This document shows, in pieces, positions 30,421 through 44,900 of a stretch of DNA of 64,000 nucleotides. A program made the position numbers and the translations under genes. Numbering within the stretch: the first letter of the stretch is position 1; each line of letters opens with the position of its first letter. The stretch is from the NCBI GenBank assembly GCA_964019055.1, contig OZ025211.1, positions 2,960,835 through 3,024,834 of the forward strand, in the 5' to 3' direction. Under the pieces are notes generated by a model. The model was given only the letters and a program-made list of their open reading frames with translations, ran no database searches and was not told the DNA's origin. Origin of the DNA: Anthopleura xanthogrammica (taxonomy: Eukaryota; Cnidaria; Anthozoa; Actiniaria; Actiniidae).

Positions 30421-32354
30421 TCATGAAGGAACTTTATGAACTGCTGTTGTTACTTTGTCTTGTGATTTAATGAGCAAACTACTGGAATAAAACAAAAAAG
30501 CAAATTTCTTATTGGCTGATATGAAACAATAAAAGGTTGGTATGCATTCGTTTAAGTAGACCTTTTTTTTCTGATTCATAGAATACCGCTGCAGGGTTTG
30601 AAATAACAGCTGGTTAAGGGACAATGTCCAGTCAAAATTGGCACTTTTCTGGCCAAATGACTCTTACTGTAAGCCTGATATTCACTTGTGAAGTAATTAT
30701 TGGAGTCAGACACGGAAACCATTCATGTATGACTGGTTGCGAGTGAAACCGCTTGTCATAAGCGTAAGCAAAAACCAAGGAAAAGGGAAACTTCCAATCC
30801 TGCTTTCGACACACTTCCAACTCTGATTCTGACACCATTTTCTGGTTTTCACTTCATCATAAGCTTCTTCTGACACCGATTCTTAATCTGGCACTGATTC
30901 CATCACAAGTGAAAAACAGGCTTTAGACCAGTCCTCTTGACTGATCACATTGACCTGTCACAAGTTGATCAGTCTAATGTTACCACACATCATCACTGGT
31001 TATTGATCAGCTATGTAAAGCCCTGCTGCTGTGTTTCTTTACAGACTCATTTACTCAGGGTTAACCTCATTTCAGTATCAAAATATTCACAAATACCAAA
31101 TATTAAGTAATTTTACAAAAATAAAACTTCCCACCAACTCCCACTGGAACATGTGAATAAGCCAGTTCACAGTTTAAGAATCGTTTTCAGTGCGCATGCG
31201 ATTTTATTCCAATTTCTCACCTTTTTTTGTTGAAATTTCTTTTTGTTTTTAATTAAGCAAAAGAAGTTTAGAAATTTGAGATAAAATCACATGCGCACTA
31301 AAAACGATTCTTAAACTGTGAACTGGCTTATATTATATACACAAAATGAAAACTACTACTGAGCAAGAGAAAATTCAACACCATTGTATAGTATCCCATG
31401 TCTTACCAGGCATCTGATTCCAGGCAAATAACAGGCTGAGGCTCAATGTCTGGGTAGAGCTTCTTGGCAGATTCAGTTAAGCTTAGTATTGGTCCAGCAT
31501 GTACTGGGTTAGCTGTGCCTTTAGCTTTAAATATTTCAAAGAATCAAATTTAAGATGCAACCCAGGGCATGTAACAAGGGGAGGGGAGGGTGGCTGTCAT
31601 GATAGAGGACAAAATGAAAGTGCTGCAGAATGGACATCTAACCTGGTGGCTGAGCAAGGATGGAGTTAGAGCAGTTTTCGTACAACTTTAAAAAATTTAC
31701 GGCATGCACCATGCCTTGCCGTGACTATGTCAGTGCCTTGTATGAAAACATTTGACAATTGGTTCAATGTGTCGCACCGTAACCATGCTGTGTGCATGCA
31801 AAGTGACTTGTCACACTCATATGAAATCTGCTCTAATGGTATAGTATATGAAGGAAAGGTACTTTAAAGTTTACGAATATTTGGGTTACAAGATATTGTT
31901 TATATTTTGTTTGATATTTCAAGGGAAGAATTGTCGAAGAAGATGCAAGAATGAAAGAGAAGGGGGATAGAAAGAGAGAAAGAGAGAGATAGAGAAAGAG
32001 AAGGAAAGAGAGAGGGGAAGAGGGAGAGAGAGTATAACAGGGAACACAACTGTATTTTCAAAAACAATCACATACCACATAATTTGACGTGAAGGATCTG
32101 AAGTAAAGGTGTCCAGACATAGTCAACCTGTTATCAATGCTTATCATAAATCAAAGGAAAGTATAATCTTTACCTGTTAACGCCAGCCCTTGTTCATCTA
32201 CACACAGAACACCTATCACTCCATGCTCAGACATTCTGCCATAAAAACAGTAAAAACCTTTAAAAATACAGATAAAATCATAATATAAGGTAGCAAAAAA
32301 ACATCTTTAATTCACTTACACTTCCTCAACGTGTGTTTCTAGAGTTTTTTCCAT
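30421..32354 (-). CDS. LAMTOR5: LAMTOR5 (HBXIP), Ragulator subunit
   Basis: Four exons: 32354-32320, 32235-32174, 31524-31407, 30481-30421; phases 2, 1, 2 match at each join. The total is 276 bases, 91 residues, exactly the length of human LAMTOR5. It starts MEKTLETHVEEVMSEHGVIG, like the human MEATLEQHLEDTM, and goes on with VLCVDEQGLALTAKGTANPV, HAGP, PVICLESDA and TTAVHKVPS (human VAVHKMAS) at the end. It is a roadblock-fold protein of the Ragulator scaffold, which tethers Rag GTPases and mTORC1 to lysosomes. Two AG sites exist for exon 3; the one chosen (before 31524) keeps the human spacing AKGT/CRGT. All exons are too short to stand out as ORFs. Confidence 0.93.
30671..30925. repeat. 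MITE-like inverted repeat
   Basis: Ends AAGCCTG-ATTCACTTGTGA and TCACAAGTGAAAAACAGGCTT, about 250 bases, no ORF. In the third intron of LAMTOR5. Confidence 0.55.
31157..31331. repeat. MITE with about 50-bp inverted ends
   Basis: ATAAGCCAGTTCACAGTTTA ... CAGTGCGCATGCGATTTTAT at the left matches the right end with about two differences; the centre is A/T-rich. A hairpin in RNA is likely. In the third intron of LAMTOR5. Confidence 0.85.
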
Positions 32355-34671
32355 ATTTTTAAGCAGTTTTTAAGACCCTATTTCACAAGTTCACCTACGA
32401 GTCTTGTGACTTTTACTTCTTTAAAAGTTGACCGCTGGACATGACATCGTGGACTCTAATTTCAAATTAATCTTCATTACGATCATCTTTAGCGATTCTT
32501 TAGTGATTTTGTTTTAAAATTTATTGATTTTACGCCAATGATGCTTTCTTTGTCTTTATTTAATAAGTAAAAGGTTGATTGATATTCTTTTTTAAATTTC
32601 ATATTTCCAAAAATTTGGAAAATCATGTATATAAAATGAAACTTATATCGAGGCGCCTATTCAGAATTAGCTTTGTTTGTATTGCAGTAAAAATGAAAGG
32701 AAGAGAAAAAGAGTAAATGGAATTGAAAGGAAATGAAAAAAACACATAAAAGAAATGAAAAATGACACTGAAATTTGACACCATGCACAGGAAGCCCACC
32801 GATTACTTTTCGTGTTTACACTATAAATTTTAATAATTCTCATATTCGCTATTGTTGACTTACGTATATATCCCTATTCATTCTTTATCGTAATTTGTTA
32901 TTTTCTTTCCATTTTCTTTTAATTTTAATTTTTTAATTTTTCTATTTTCATCCAATTACTCATTCCAATGCATGTTGGGATTTTCCCGCGCGAACGATGA
33001 ACACGGCTCATATGACGACAAGCAAAGCAACATGGTAGACACTTCACTGCGTTAAATGTCGGTAAGTTTTCAAGTAAAAACTTGGGTAATTTCATATAAA
33101 ATCTCATGGAATGCATTCTTTTATTCATACTTTCCACCTCTGGTATAAATAAGAATAATTTTCATGTGTTTTAGTGAAGTATTTGTGTTTATTTTGAAAG
33201 ACGTTTAGACGTGACGTCTTCTTTCTCACAGCTCATGCATTTTGGCAAAATAGCCAGGCTTTTTTGTATCGTTCGCGTTCACAAGCTATAGATGTTTGTA
33301 GAACAGCATTAAAGTGTAGTGGTGTGTAAAAGCGATGTTAAAGCTATTTAAGACGGTCATGAAGTTGAAATTCAAAGTTTTCTTGAAGATGGCGGAAGGC
33401 GCGAAAACACACTTCCTGTGCGCTGAGGGGAGAAGCGCTCAAACTTTACTCACTTTTGACTTATCTTTCAAAGCCCATACAAAAAGCTAAGACCGATATT
33501 TGAATCCAACAGAGTTTTTTTGGCTCACTAGAGCTTATAGTAGAAAAAAAGTAAGTCAAAATGCTGTACTTTCAGTATCTGGACATCTCTGGCAGGTTTC
33601 TGTTTACGTTATCAATCCTGTCAGAGTTTGTAAAATATCCACAGTGTTCTCCCAAAGAAAAGGGATTGTGCCCCTTTCTAAACTGAGAAGTTCTCTAAAT
33701 AACATAGTGAAGGTATACTTGAGAGACCCTCCCCACCCATTGAAAATTCCAACCCCTCCATGCACAGTAGAGACATGGGTACCGTATATTAGTATGACAT
33801 GGCTTGAAATAATGGCTGGTCAGTGTCACATGTGACCAAATTAGTTTTAGCTGTAATACCTCATTTCTGGCTCAATGTTATGGTTCAAAGTGACTGGCAA
33901 GGCAAAGATTTGACCAGACAAGTTCCAATTCTAGCATCCAATATTGTCTGATAACCTGCCATAATTTCAAGCCCTGCATGATATATATATATGTATTCCA
34001 AATCTTCCTCTCTTGTTTTAAGTTAGGTTAGGTATTCACTAATAAAAGAGCTGCTTAAATTTTTAAAAACCAAATGCTTCCCAGAAAAGTGTAGAGAATT
34101 AGTCCCTTATGGTTGCCATAGAGATTTTGAAATTTGGTTCTCACTTATATCCAGTCATTCTTATATTGTTGTCATGCATTCATTGATTAACAGTTCTGAC
34201 AGCAAGATTATCTAAGAGATATACTAGACGCTGAATCTATTGCTGACGATTTAACTTTACAAGCTGTTACATTATAGGTATTAATTCTAATTAATGCTGA
34301 TCTGTACTGACTTTATGTATTAACCTAATGTTACATGTAACTAATAACAGGGCACGAAATAGGAGCCTGCCAATGGCCAAAATGCTGGTCAAGTTTTACT
34401 ACTGTCAGGCTAAAACAGTTCTGGACTGCCAAATGAAAAATAAAAATGGCAGGGGAATTTTGCTCCAAAATTATTTATCCTGCCGAAAATAAGAAACTGT
34501 CTGGCCACTTATCTTTTCCATTTCGAGCCCTGAATAATATACTGTAGACTGAAAACATTGATCCAGTACAGAATTCTTGAATGCTAGAGTTCAGCCACCA
34601 TATCTGTGAAACTAGCACTTATCATGCATCACATCTGTAAAATAAATAACCCCAGTTCTCGACCACTGCGA

Positions 34672-34812
34672 TATAGATTCCTTTCACATGACGTCAAAGC
34701 AGCTCAATTATTAGGAGAACAAAACAAAAGAATTTCAATGTCCTGAGAATTGGAACCTATTGTTTTGCCCTCCAATTTGGGCTGCTTTCTGACATGCTGC
34801 AAGGGGTCTATA
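34672..34812. repeat. MITE with internal TGACGTCA
   Basis: Ends TATAGA(C/T)(C/T)CCTTTCACATGACGT and CTGCAAGGGGTCTATA. A perfect CRE-type TGACGTCA lies in the left end. Same family as 51558, 55116, 60056 and 62312. Confidence 0.75.
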
Positions 34813-34967
34813 GACTGGTAATGTCCTTGAATGAGAAATGGTCCTCAAAATATTGGATGCCCTTGAAGCTTCTCTTCTTGGTATACTTTTCTTTTTTCAG
34901 ACCATTTTCATCCTGAGACATTATTAGTTCATATCCCAGCTGCCAGGAGTGGTTTATTTACTAAATA

Positions 34968-35120
34968 TTAAGCAATTATTGGACGAGGCAAAATATCGTG
35001 ATTTGTTAGTGGCGAGCAAACAATTGTTTGCCGATGCCAAAGGGAGAGGCAAATAATTGCTTGCAAGACACTAACAAATCTCGATATTTTACGATAACCG
35101 AGTTCAATAATTGTTTTATC
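34968..35120. repeat. Palindromic MITE, CAATTATT ends
   Basis: AAGCAATTATTGGACGAGGC and CCGAGTTCAATAATTGTTTT at the ends, with AAATATCGTGATTTGTTAGT and its near complement inside. A relative is at 41109-41275. Confidence 0.65.
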
Positions 35121-35386
35121 ATTCAAATTATTTTTTCTAATCTTTGAGTGGCAGTGCACACGAGTCAAGCAATAACAAAGAAGTCAGTTCATTTTTTCAG
35201 GGAAGCGAGCCATTGTCAAATGCAACGTTACCATGCATGAGCAGACCGTTATTTGCAGCAAGATGGCTTTGCACCGTAATGCGCATGAGCAGACCGTTAT
35301 TTGTAGGCAGTTATTTGCAGTTCTCTCGGCCAATCAAAATGACGGAAAAATAATTTGAATGATAAACATGTTTATTTTTCTTACAG

Positions 35387-38300
35387 GAATTATCCTTCGA
35401 TAGTGCAAGTACCTGCAGTTCAGATTCTTGTCCATTTATTGAAGAACCATATTTCGGAGAAAACTTTAGTGATGATTCTTTAGATGATACATGTAGTGAC
35501 GACATCTTTCCATTATCATACAGTGAAGTAGGATGGAACTCTTCTGATGATAATTCCAATGAAATCTTTGATATGTCAGTACAAATAGTTGTGAGTGATG
35601 ATGATGTTGGGGTTAAGGAGCCCAAGAGAAAAGCACCTGACACGTCTAGGGGTAAAGACAAGAAGTCGTCTATATTCATCCCTGATGGGGATTATGGCGA
35701 TGAAGTCATCTTTGTCAATCCAGAACATTATTCTCCCAGGAAAAAGATGAAACAGGAGGAAGAGAAAAGAACAGCGGTCATTGATAATTCTTCTGTAGGA
35801 ACAGACTCTGACATTGCAGTCACTTTTGCTAAAAAAGGAATCGATTTCCCTCATGCAAGAGAACACTGCAGAATTAAAAAGTTTGTTCAAATTCCTTCAA
35901 CAACAACAAAGAATACAAGCAATGAGGAATTTTGTGAGAAGTGCTATTGTTATGTCTGTGATGATCTCTCAAGCAAGGTGAGCTCTTACAGTAGGGGCAT
36001 TCGAACCATGAACACTTCAAGGTTTTATTGACATTTTTCCCTAACTATCCAATCAGTGCTCTCTTTAAAGAAAATACATCTTTTAAAAGGAGGTGCCGCG
36101 GCCCAGTCTGCCCACCACTAAATCCGCTCCTTGTTTCATTTTTTTATTCAGTGTGAGTCGTGGAAAACAGGAGAAAAGCCACATTGTAATGCATATGCAA
36201 AGCATGCATTCTGGGAAAATGAAAGAAGACTGCACAAGAGAAATACACGTATGAAGGTATAGACCCAGTATATCGTAAACTTTATTTTTCAATTATAAAA
36301 TTTATGCGATGCTCTGTAGAAGAATAAATAGATTGATTGAGGCTCCTATTCAACTATATTATGAAAGACATGACCACCAGTAGCCATGTGCTGATATATA
36401 TATATTTTTTTATTGCTGTCTTTGATGTCTTGTTTGCAAAGTAGCATTTTGACAGCTGTCATTCAAAATACCGGTACTGGGAACAAGTTTATTGGTCTAG
36501 AAAACATGCCTCATATTTATGACCAAAGCTTATACAATGGAGTGTAATAAGATAAACTATTAATGGCTCAAAAGTAAAAGAAATCTGCCAAAAATTAGAC
36601 ATACAGTACAATAAGTGCCATGTTTGTTAAAAAAGTATTTTGATTGACGGCTGTCAAAATGCTAGTTTGCAAACGAGAGATCAAACTTTGAGTGTCGCAG
36701 ATCAATGATAACAGTTATAATCAGATGTTGCTTCATCTGTGCTAATTAGTTGTTTTAATTTTACTACAGTATGCTTGAAGCCTAAGGGGGCTTTCCTTTA
36801 TAAGTGTATGGGGGGGGGGGGGGGGTGTTGTTACTAATCTTATGCAGCTTTAGTAATAAACTCTATGAAATGCAGGGGGGATATGATATTTTTGCCAACC
36901 TAGGAAGGGGGTTAGGTAATATTTGGAAAACTCAACAAATGATTTTCCTGACCATCCCCTTCCCACATACGCTAATAAATGAAAGTCCCCTAAGTGGCCA
37001 GAAGTGTGTGCCAGCCTTAAGGACCCATCTTTACAACCCTAAAGATTGGCTCTTAGGCCAAAAGCTTGGTTAAATATAAAAACAAAAATAGCACAGATGA
37101 AGCAACGTTTTTGATTGACCAATGCCTGCATAGAAACAAGTACCTACTTTCATCGTTATTTCAATTGTAACTAATTTCTCTTTCAGAAATTTAGATTTGT
37201 CCCAATTCTGACACTTCTTGCTCCTCAAAAAATTAATCAAGACATGACCAAAGCTGGTACGTCGTGAAGTGAATTCAGTTTTTGAAGGATCACAAAACTA
37301 AACTGAAAAATAACCCATGTGACAATAAAGTAGCTCCTGCATTTTTTTTTTCTAAATTAAGGTTTCATAAAGAAAATACATGTGGAATGTTGAAATGCCT
37401 ACCCTTCTAAGATCGTTCTAGCTCTATCCTTTAAAAACTCCAATTTCTATGTGTATGAAATGTGTTGATTCAATCCACCCATGCAAGGCCATTAGCGTGG
37501 ATTTTGGATGGGGGGTGCATTAACCCCCATAAAAAAACCCGGACAACCAAAATTCTGATTTAAAATGTACCTGCACCCAATGCACCCCCCAGTAGGGTCT
37601 GCATGCAACTCTGGACACAATATTTGACCAAGCCATATTACAAAATATTAATCTTTATGAAATAACAAAGTTATTTGTATTATTGATTTTCTCAACAGCT
37701 ATTAGTTGCAATAAATATGTTGATGAAATACAGGAGGCTTCATATTCAAGTTATGATATGATGACAAGGAAAACTTGTGGGTGTTACTGTCATGATGGTT
37801 TTCTGGATCATATTGCTTGTCCTTACTGTGAATGGCAACACATGTTAACACAGTACAGTGGTGACAATGGATCACATGGAAGGTTAGTTTATATTATGAC
37901 TCTTGTAATCGTTTTTAAAGTTTTGGAAGATAAAACAAAAAGACAGTTTTAGACGTCTTAAGCTTAGATGTTTCATTGGCCCATAGAGTATCATTTCTTT
38001 GTTGAACAGTTGTATATGAAAAGACAAATGAATATGGAGAGGACTGAAACAAAGAATCTGAAATGCGAAAGGTTACACTCTAGCTAAAAAGGTCTATTTA
38101 TTTATTCTCCTCCCACGTCCTTCCAAATAAAAGAGCCGTACATGTATTTATACGCACATATAAACACTGTCTGACTCAGTCGTTTATGATATATAATCTT
38201 GTTTGTTTTGGATTCACAGAGCCATGGATAAAGTACGAATGACTGTGTCCAACTCAATAACTCTGGTTGAAAGCAGTTTCATAAGAAAACAACCTAATTC

Positions 38301-38953
38301 TGCCATTGTGATTCTGGATACAATTACATCATTATTACTTGGAGTTGACATTAACAGGTATGAATGCTTGCCACTGACCACTGCGCCCTGGGTTTGAATC
38401 CTGCTGGGCTCGTTCTCATGTGAGTAGAGTTTGTTAGGCCTCTCCCTTGATTCAAGGGTTTTTCTCTTGTGTTCCTCCCTCCACGAAAATCAACATTTCT
38501 AAATTTCAATTAGACCTTAGGAGAAATTCTACAGTAGATAGAGTTATTATATTTATAATTATTACTATAATTATTATTATTATTATAATAAGGTATCTTT
38601 AATTTTTCCTCTCTCGTTTTCAATTACAATAACAAGCGGGTCGTGCCTGGGCTTTGTTATTGAATATATAAATATTGCTAATTAGAGTCCTTTCATAGGT
38701 TGAATACCCATAGAATTTCTTTACAATGTTCACATTCTGACTAATGATCCATTTCTGGCATCTCTGAATTAGGAAGGACACCTCTCTGTCGTTCCCGGTG
38801 ATTGTCTCTAGTTCGTCTTTCAGTTTCTTGTGGCATCCTCCAACGAAATCGAATACTATATTGATTTGCATTACGGTAGCGCTTTTGTAGATGTTTTTGA
38901 TCCCAGCTCGCAGTTCTGTATACTTATCTTGTTTGATAGCTGTCTTTTCTTTA

Positions 38954-38989
<36 letters not shown>

Positions 38990-41900
38990 GTTATTGTTAT
39001 TATTGTTGTTGTTTTTATTTTGAGTTCATGTAAATTATAATTTTGACCATCAGATACAAGACAGAAGCTAAAAAGAGTTACTAAACCTCTCTTTGTGTCT
39101 TTGCCTTTGCCACTTTGATATGGGCTGATAACATTTGCAGGACCTTACGAAAAAAAACCTGTGAGGATGTGACCCCCTGGTTAAATATCATTATTAATAT
39201 TATTATTATTTAATTATTATTGTATACCAATACTAGTTGTAACATTGTTGCTTCATTCATTCCAGTCCACACTCAAAATATATTTATGAAAGAGACAGTT
39301 CAAGGTATTTTTATAGAAATTTGGTTTTTAGGTTATGTATAGTTTAGTTGCTGATCATCTTGTTAGTATATGTTATAGTTGGGAAAATGATTGCTACCAG
39401 AGGCCCATTGACATGGGTGATTTTTTCTGTGATTTTGAGCTGCAATTTTTACGACGACAGAAAATTGCAGGTAAATCACAGCTTAATTTGAACATGTTCA
39501 AAACACCTGGGATATCACGATGAAGTGAATTTCCAAAACCGCAGTGAAATCGCCAGTCGTTCTCACTCGCAATTTCCTGTCGCTGTGAAAATCTGAGGCA
39601 CTTCAAATCGCTGCAAAAATTGCACCTCAAATCACCAAAAAATCACCATGTGAACAGGCTTTAAGGGGGTTAGGAAAGATGTCAAAAGCAACAGCGCATG
39701 TGCAGAAAAAGACAGACAAAACAAAAAATTTAGTGATAGATTTCAAATACATATCCATGTTTTCCTTCATTTATTAGAATAGTTAGTCTGTGGATTGAAG
39801 CTGCCCTTGATAAAGGCTTGGACAAGGATTTACTATCAAAAGCTAAAGAACGTCTTTCTAAATCAGTGAAAGATAATCAGAGCCATCTCTTTCTCCCTGA
39901 AGCAGAGAAAATCCACAGGTAAGAATATGTTCTCTAGAGTTCTCTGAGATAACACATATTGTGGTCTAGCTTGGGTCACTGTGTTCCATCTATTTACCCA
40001 GGGTTAGTCTCATTTCATTGTCAAAACATTCACAAATACGATCAACTAAGTAATGAATGCACAACTTCAACAATACAAACATTGAAATTCCATGGATCTT
40101 CTTATTATATGTAGTTTGATAATAAATTTACATATTAGTGTTCATATCTAAATTGTTGGACACTAATCAAGATGTTTTTTTGTTTGTTTATGATTTAACA
40201 GAATCTTATCAGAGTTGCGGCCATATGACGATCCCTTAGTAGTAAAATCTCTATCGAAAAGGCACAAGGGGGGAAGTGGTCTGAAAGAACCTTATGAGGT
40301 TGCTAAACTAAGACTACAGTACCTAAAGTCAAATAATAAGTAAGTTATTCTTATGACTAGATCATATTCAAACTTTAAAGTCAAACATGGAACTTCACAT
40401 GAGAGAAAATTCCTTGAAGCACAGGAGAGAACCAACAAGCAACTCTACTCACCTAGTATATACGATGGGGAATCAGGGGATCAAACTCAGGACCACAATC
40501 ATGAGAGGCAGCACATTAGCAGTGTACGGCACATGAACTTTGCAGTGATATAGTACTGTACTGTAGCAGCACATATACATGCTACCCGGCCATGTCATAC
40601 AAATAATTTAGGTTTCAATTTTAACTTGCTTCACTTTTTGCTCTTCATTTAAGGATCTCTGAAGCTATCAATTATATTCTTGGAGCTGAAACAGTTGAAC
40701 CCAACAACCTCAAGACACATAGGCTGTGTGATTATTCTGATCAGAGAAATGATCTGGTTGATCTGCTTATTACAAAAGAAAGAATGCAAGAAGCATTGGC
40801 TGTGTGTGCAACTCACATGTCAGACAAACTACCTACAGATTTAGGAAAAATAGGAAAAACATCCACTGGTAAATAAGTCATGCATTACAATATTCATTAC
40901 TTATTCATCCATTACATTTTACTCACTATCTCGCTTCTGATTGGCCGAGAACTCAATACGATAAATATATTATCTGTAGGTTTTTCTGCAGATAATACAT
41001 TTATCATGTTGAGTTCAAAGGTCACAATGGAGATTGAAATATTATAAAGTTTGCTATTTTTTCGAAAGCAGAAATTAATCTTCATTCTCAGTTTACAAAA
41101 TGTATAATAAAACAATTATTGAATTCAGTTTTTGCATGATATCGTAAATTATCAAGACATCGGCTGTTTTATCTGCTTCAGCCTACGACTTCGGTAGATA
41201 ACACAGCCTTGGTTAGTCTTGATGATTTACGATATGCTCAACCTCATCCAATAATTGTTTATTATTTTTTATTGTACTTCAAATTATCCCACACCATAGA
41301 AAATACAGCCTTCAATTTATCCCACACCTGTCCATAGAAAATATAGCCAATCAGAAAGCAGGAAAGGTGTCGTATATTCATCGGTATTTTACTCTTCCTT
41401 TCCACCATGCACTGCACATTGAATCTACACATTTGTATTTTCTATAGTGTGGGATAAAATGGTTATACAATGGTTTCTTGTGGCATACCATCGATATTCC
41501 ACTCATCACTTGACTGTATTTTCTTTGTATACACACTTGCCTAAAGGCCCATGTAAATACTAGAAACTACAAGTGATTTGTGGGATATTCCATGGTATGC
41601 CACTCGAAACCACTGTATAACTAGTACATGTACGTATCATCTCACAATTTAGCTGCTTTCTGCCAAATACCTAAGTTGTATTGTGACCTTCAGATGGAAT
41701 GCTCACCTAGTTTCTTCACATCTCTGTAGGGGTGTAGCAACCAGGGGAGGGGGGTTGCTAGTGAGACTATGCCCTCCCTTCTTTTTGGCTAAAATGTTTT
41801 CAAATTTGTTTTAAATCTGTAGACAGACAGACACTGCTGCAGCTAATTATCCTGTTTTAAATTCATTTCAAGGGAAATCCTTCAATATGCACTGGACTCC

Positions 41901-44900
41901 AATAAAGTCTATGTCCCTTAAAACCTTCAAAATCCTCTTTAACGGCCTAGTGAAACCAACGACAAGTGGTCTCTCAGAAGAAGGCTTAAAGAAGGCAATG
42001 ACAATTACTCTTCCTGGAATATATAGCAATGCGTATCTCAGTTCACTGGTAAGATATACCGTACAGTGTACATTTTCCCCCTTTCTCAAATATAAATTAA
42101 TAGTGGCTTACTATATAATTTCAATAAGAAATTTAGCGATAGAAAACTTTTTTTAAAGAACATTTTAATAAAAGACGACGTTTCGACGTTTGCTTAACGT
42201 CATTATCAAGCCTAAAATGAATTGAAAATTACATGATACATATATAGGAAATAGAACAATGAAACTAATTTACAAATATGTGTATAAAAATATGTACAAA
42301 CAAGAAAAGAATAATAAGAATAGCTATGTTAAACAAAGAAATAAAATAATAAAATTAAATTAAGTAAAAAGTTTAGCATTAATTGAGTCGCTTTGCACGT
42401 TCAAAGTTGGCTTAATTGTTCTTATAAATAACATTTCATAAATAAGACAATTAAATTTGTTACTACATTTCTTCAAAACAGTGAAATGTTCGTTCTCAAA
42501 TATAATAAATGGTATTCTAACGTTCATTGCTCAAATTCCAATGATTGCACCAGCTATAGAGGTCCACGCAAGGTTCCCACAGTCGGGGAAAAGTCAGTGA
42601 ATTCTGAAATTTTTTCAAGGTCTGGGGATTTTAATTTAATTTTGGTCAGTGAATTTTTGCAATTAACCCAAAAGTCAGTGAAAAGTAAGGGGATTCCTGT
42701 TAGCCCTAAAAAATCATATTAAGAGATTTTAAATTTGGAATTTTTAGTTGTGCTTCCTGTGGTAAAACTACCATTTTTTTGTGTGTAAAATAATTGCACA
42801 TTGTGGTCAGTGAAAAATGTGTTTTTGGTCAGGGAAAAATCAGAGAAGTTTATTTTTCAAGATGAGTGGGAACCTTGTCCATGAAACAAGTCAAATCTTT
42901 AAATAAATAAATAAATACCCTGAAGCAACCTCTAGGCTGATCAAAATCAGGACATGGGTAACTCACAGATTGAATTGGAATTTAGCTTGTTAGGTTTTGC
43001 GGAAGGTGGAATACCATGGAACTGGGACAAAAATCTTTGAATCAAGGGAGAGACCTGCTTAAATTTGTAGCAGCCAATGTAACAGAAGTTTAATTCATTT
43101 GCTACATGTATTACAAATTAATCAACTAAAATTAATGCAATATTGATCACAATTTTTAGGAGTTTTTGGAGTTTTTACTTGATAAGATCGGTGCCCAGAA
43201 CAAGAACTATAAATACCCAAGTGAAGCTGTGAGGAAGGTACAGTAAATCCATGCATTCATTCATCTAAATATTTGATTGACTTGGATAGGAAATGGGGAT
43301 GGGAAAATACCTGGCTTAAGGTCATGTCGTAAGGACCGATCCCTGCAAAGTCTGCAAAGTCTTTTCCTCTTGGCGGCCAGCTTTTTAGAGACATAATCAT
43401 TATCAACATATATTTGTAGGATGTACAACAATCTGCCTCAACTTTTCTGGATACAAAAGTCAAAAAGGGCTACAACCAGTTTCTGCCAGAAGATATCAAA
43501 GCACCAAGAAATGTTCCTCTAACCGTATGTCTAGTTATTGAAATATGAAAAAATTATTTGTGATGCTTGTGGTTTATTTTCCATTTTAGAACACGTATTC
43601 ATTATCCTTCTGTGACCTCTCATCCAGTCCAGCCTCAGTAACATTTTAATTCTTTTTCCTTCAGGTCTATGTCATTGAGATACTAGTCCAAGTTGTGTCA
43701 ACTAGGTATTCAGTCCTCAAATGCCTGCAGTCTCTGGTCAAAAAGGTAATAGGCTTGCTAACGATGCTATTCCTGAGGAGGTGGATTTCATTGCTTTTTT
43801 TTGCAAATTTGAGGTTCTAAAACATTTTACTTCACATATGTTTTTGTTTGTTGGACAAAAATCAATCAGGCGTTCTTTGCAATTGTCGCAAGACTCTTTA
43901 GACTAGTGTTCTAACAAGGCTTATGATTGGCAGAATTTAAATAAATCTTATCCAATCAGTCATCAATAAAAATCCAGATGTTTTTTGACCATTTTAGCTA
44001 GGACAGGTTGTTGTCCCATTTCATGTCGTTCTCTTGAGAGTTCTTTGTTTGAGTCGTATCCATATTTGTGTGTCTTCTCATGCAAAACTGTTAACGAAGA
44101 AATGATATACAGTACTCTAGGGAATGACACGAGGTCTGAAATGGGACAACAAAAGATATGTTTTGGCAGTTACCTGTCAGTTAAAATGCAGGCTGTTTTT
44201 TAACATCTACATTATACAGTAGAAACCATACAGTTAAGTAATATCTTGGCCTTTGATGTGTGTTGGAAGCTCTTGAAATCTTCTGATTTTTAGGTAAAAA
44301 TTGGCTTATACAAACCCTAAACAACTTCCAGGAACACAGGGGATTGTACGGTGGCCCATAACGGCAATACACATCAATAAATCCCATACAAAAATATATG
44401 TCCAAATACAAAAATATTTGTTAGATTACAGAAATATTTATTCCAGTACAAAACTATTTGTTCAAATTCAAAACAAATGTAATCCAGAACAAAAATATTT
44501 AATCCAGTACAAAAAATAATGTTCCAGTACAAAAATTTATTAGTCCCAGTACAAAAATATATTAGTCCCAGTACAAAAATATATTAGTCCCAGTACAAAA
44601 ATATATTAGTCTCAGTACAAAAATATATTAGTCCCAGTACAAAAATATATTAGTCCCAGTACAAAAATATATTAGTCCCAGTACAAAAATATATTAGTCT
44701 CAGTACAAAAATATATTAGTCCCAGTACAAAAATATATTAGTCTCAGTACAAAAATATATTAGTCCCAGTACAAAAATATATTAGTCCCAGTACAAAAAT
44801 ATATTAGTCTCAGTACAAAAATATATTAGTCTCAGTACAAAAATATATTAGTCTCAGTACAAAAATATATTAGTCCCAGTACAAATTTTTTCAAGGAAAG

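Larger units (their letters stand above)
32355..35386. other. Divergent intergenic region between LAMTOR5 and the Cys-rich gene
   Basis: This should hold the LAMTOR5 promoter (minus) and the promoter plus first exon(s) of the plus-strand gene. I could not find a start exon with matching phase. Candidates: an ATGGCGGAAGGC context at 33389, which reaches a stop after 33 codons unless spliced early, and an open stretch at 34203-34268. Repeats at 34672 and 34968 fill part of it. Confidence 0.45.

Noticed and set aside
32977..32986. GGGATTTTCC, a kappa-B-like site in the intergenic region
   Set aside because: The degenerate consensus is expected many times by chance in 64 kb and nothing supports it here.
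32925..33137. 70-residue minus-strand ORF upstream of LAMTOR5
   Set aside because: No recognisable domain, A/T-rich end, and no splice link to LAMTOR5, which starts at its own ATG 32354.
33389..33490. ATGGCGGAAGGC start candidate for the Cys-rich gene
   Set aside because: Stops after 33 codons and has no good donor in the frame; kept only as a possibility in the region note.
34203..34268. Possible upstream exon (QDYLRDILDAESIADDLTLQ) of the Cys-rich gene, between AG and GT
   Set aside because: The only open frame ends in TAG directly at the donor, so it cannot join the next exon.
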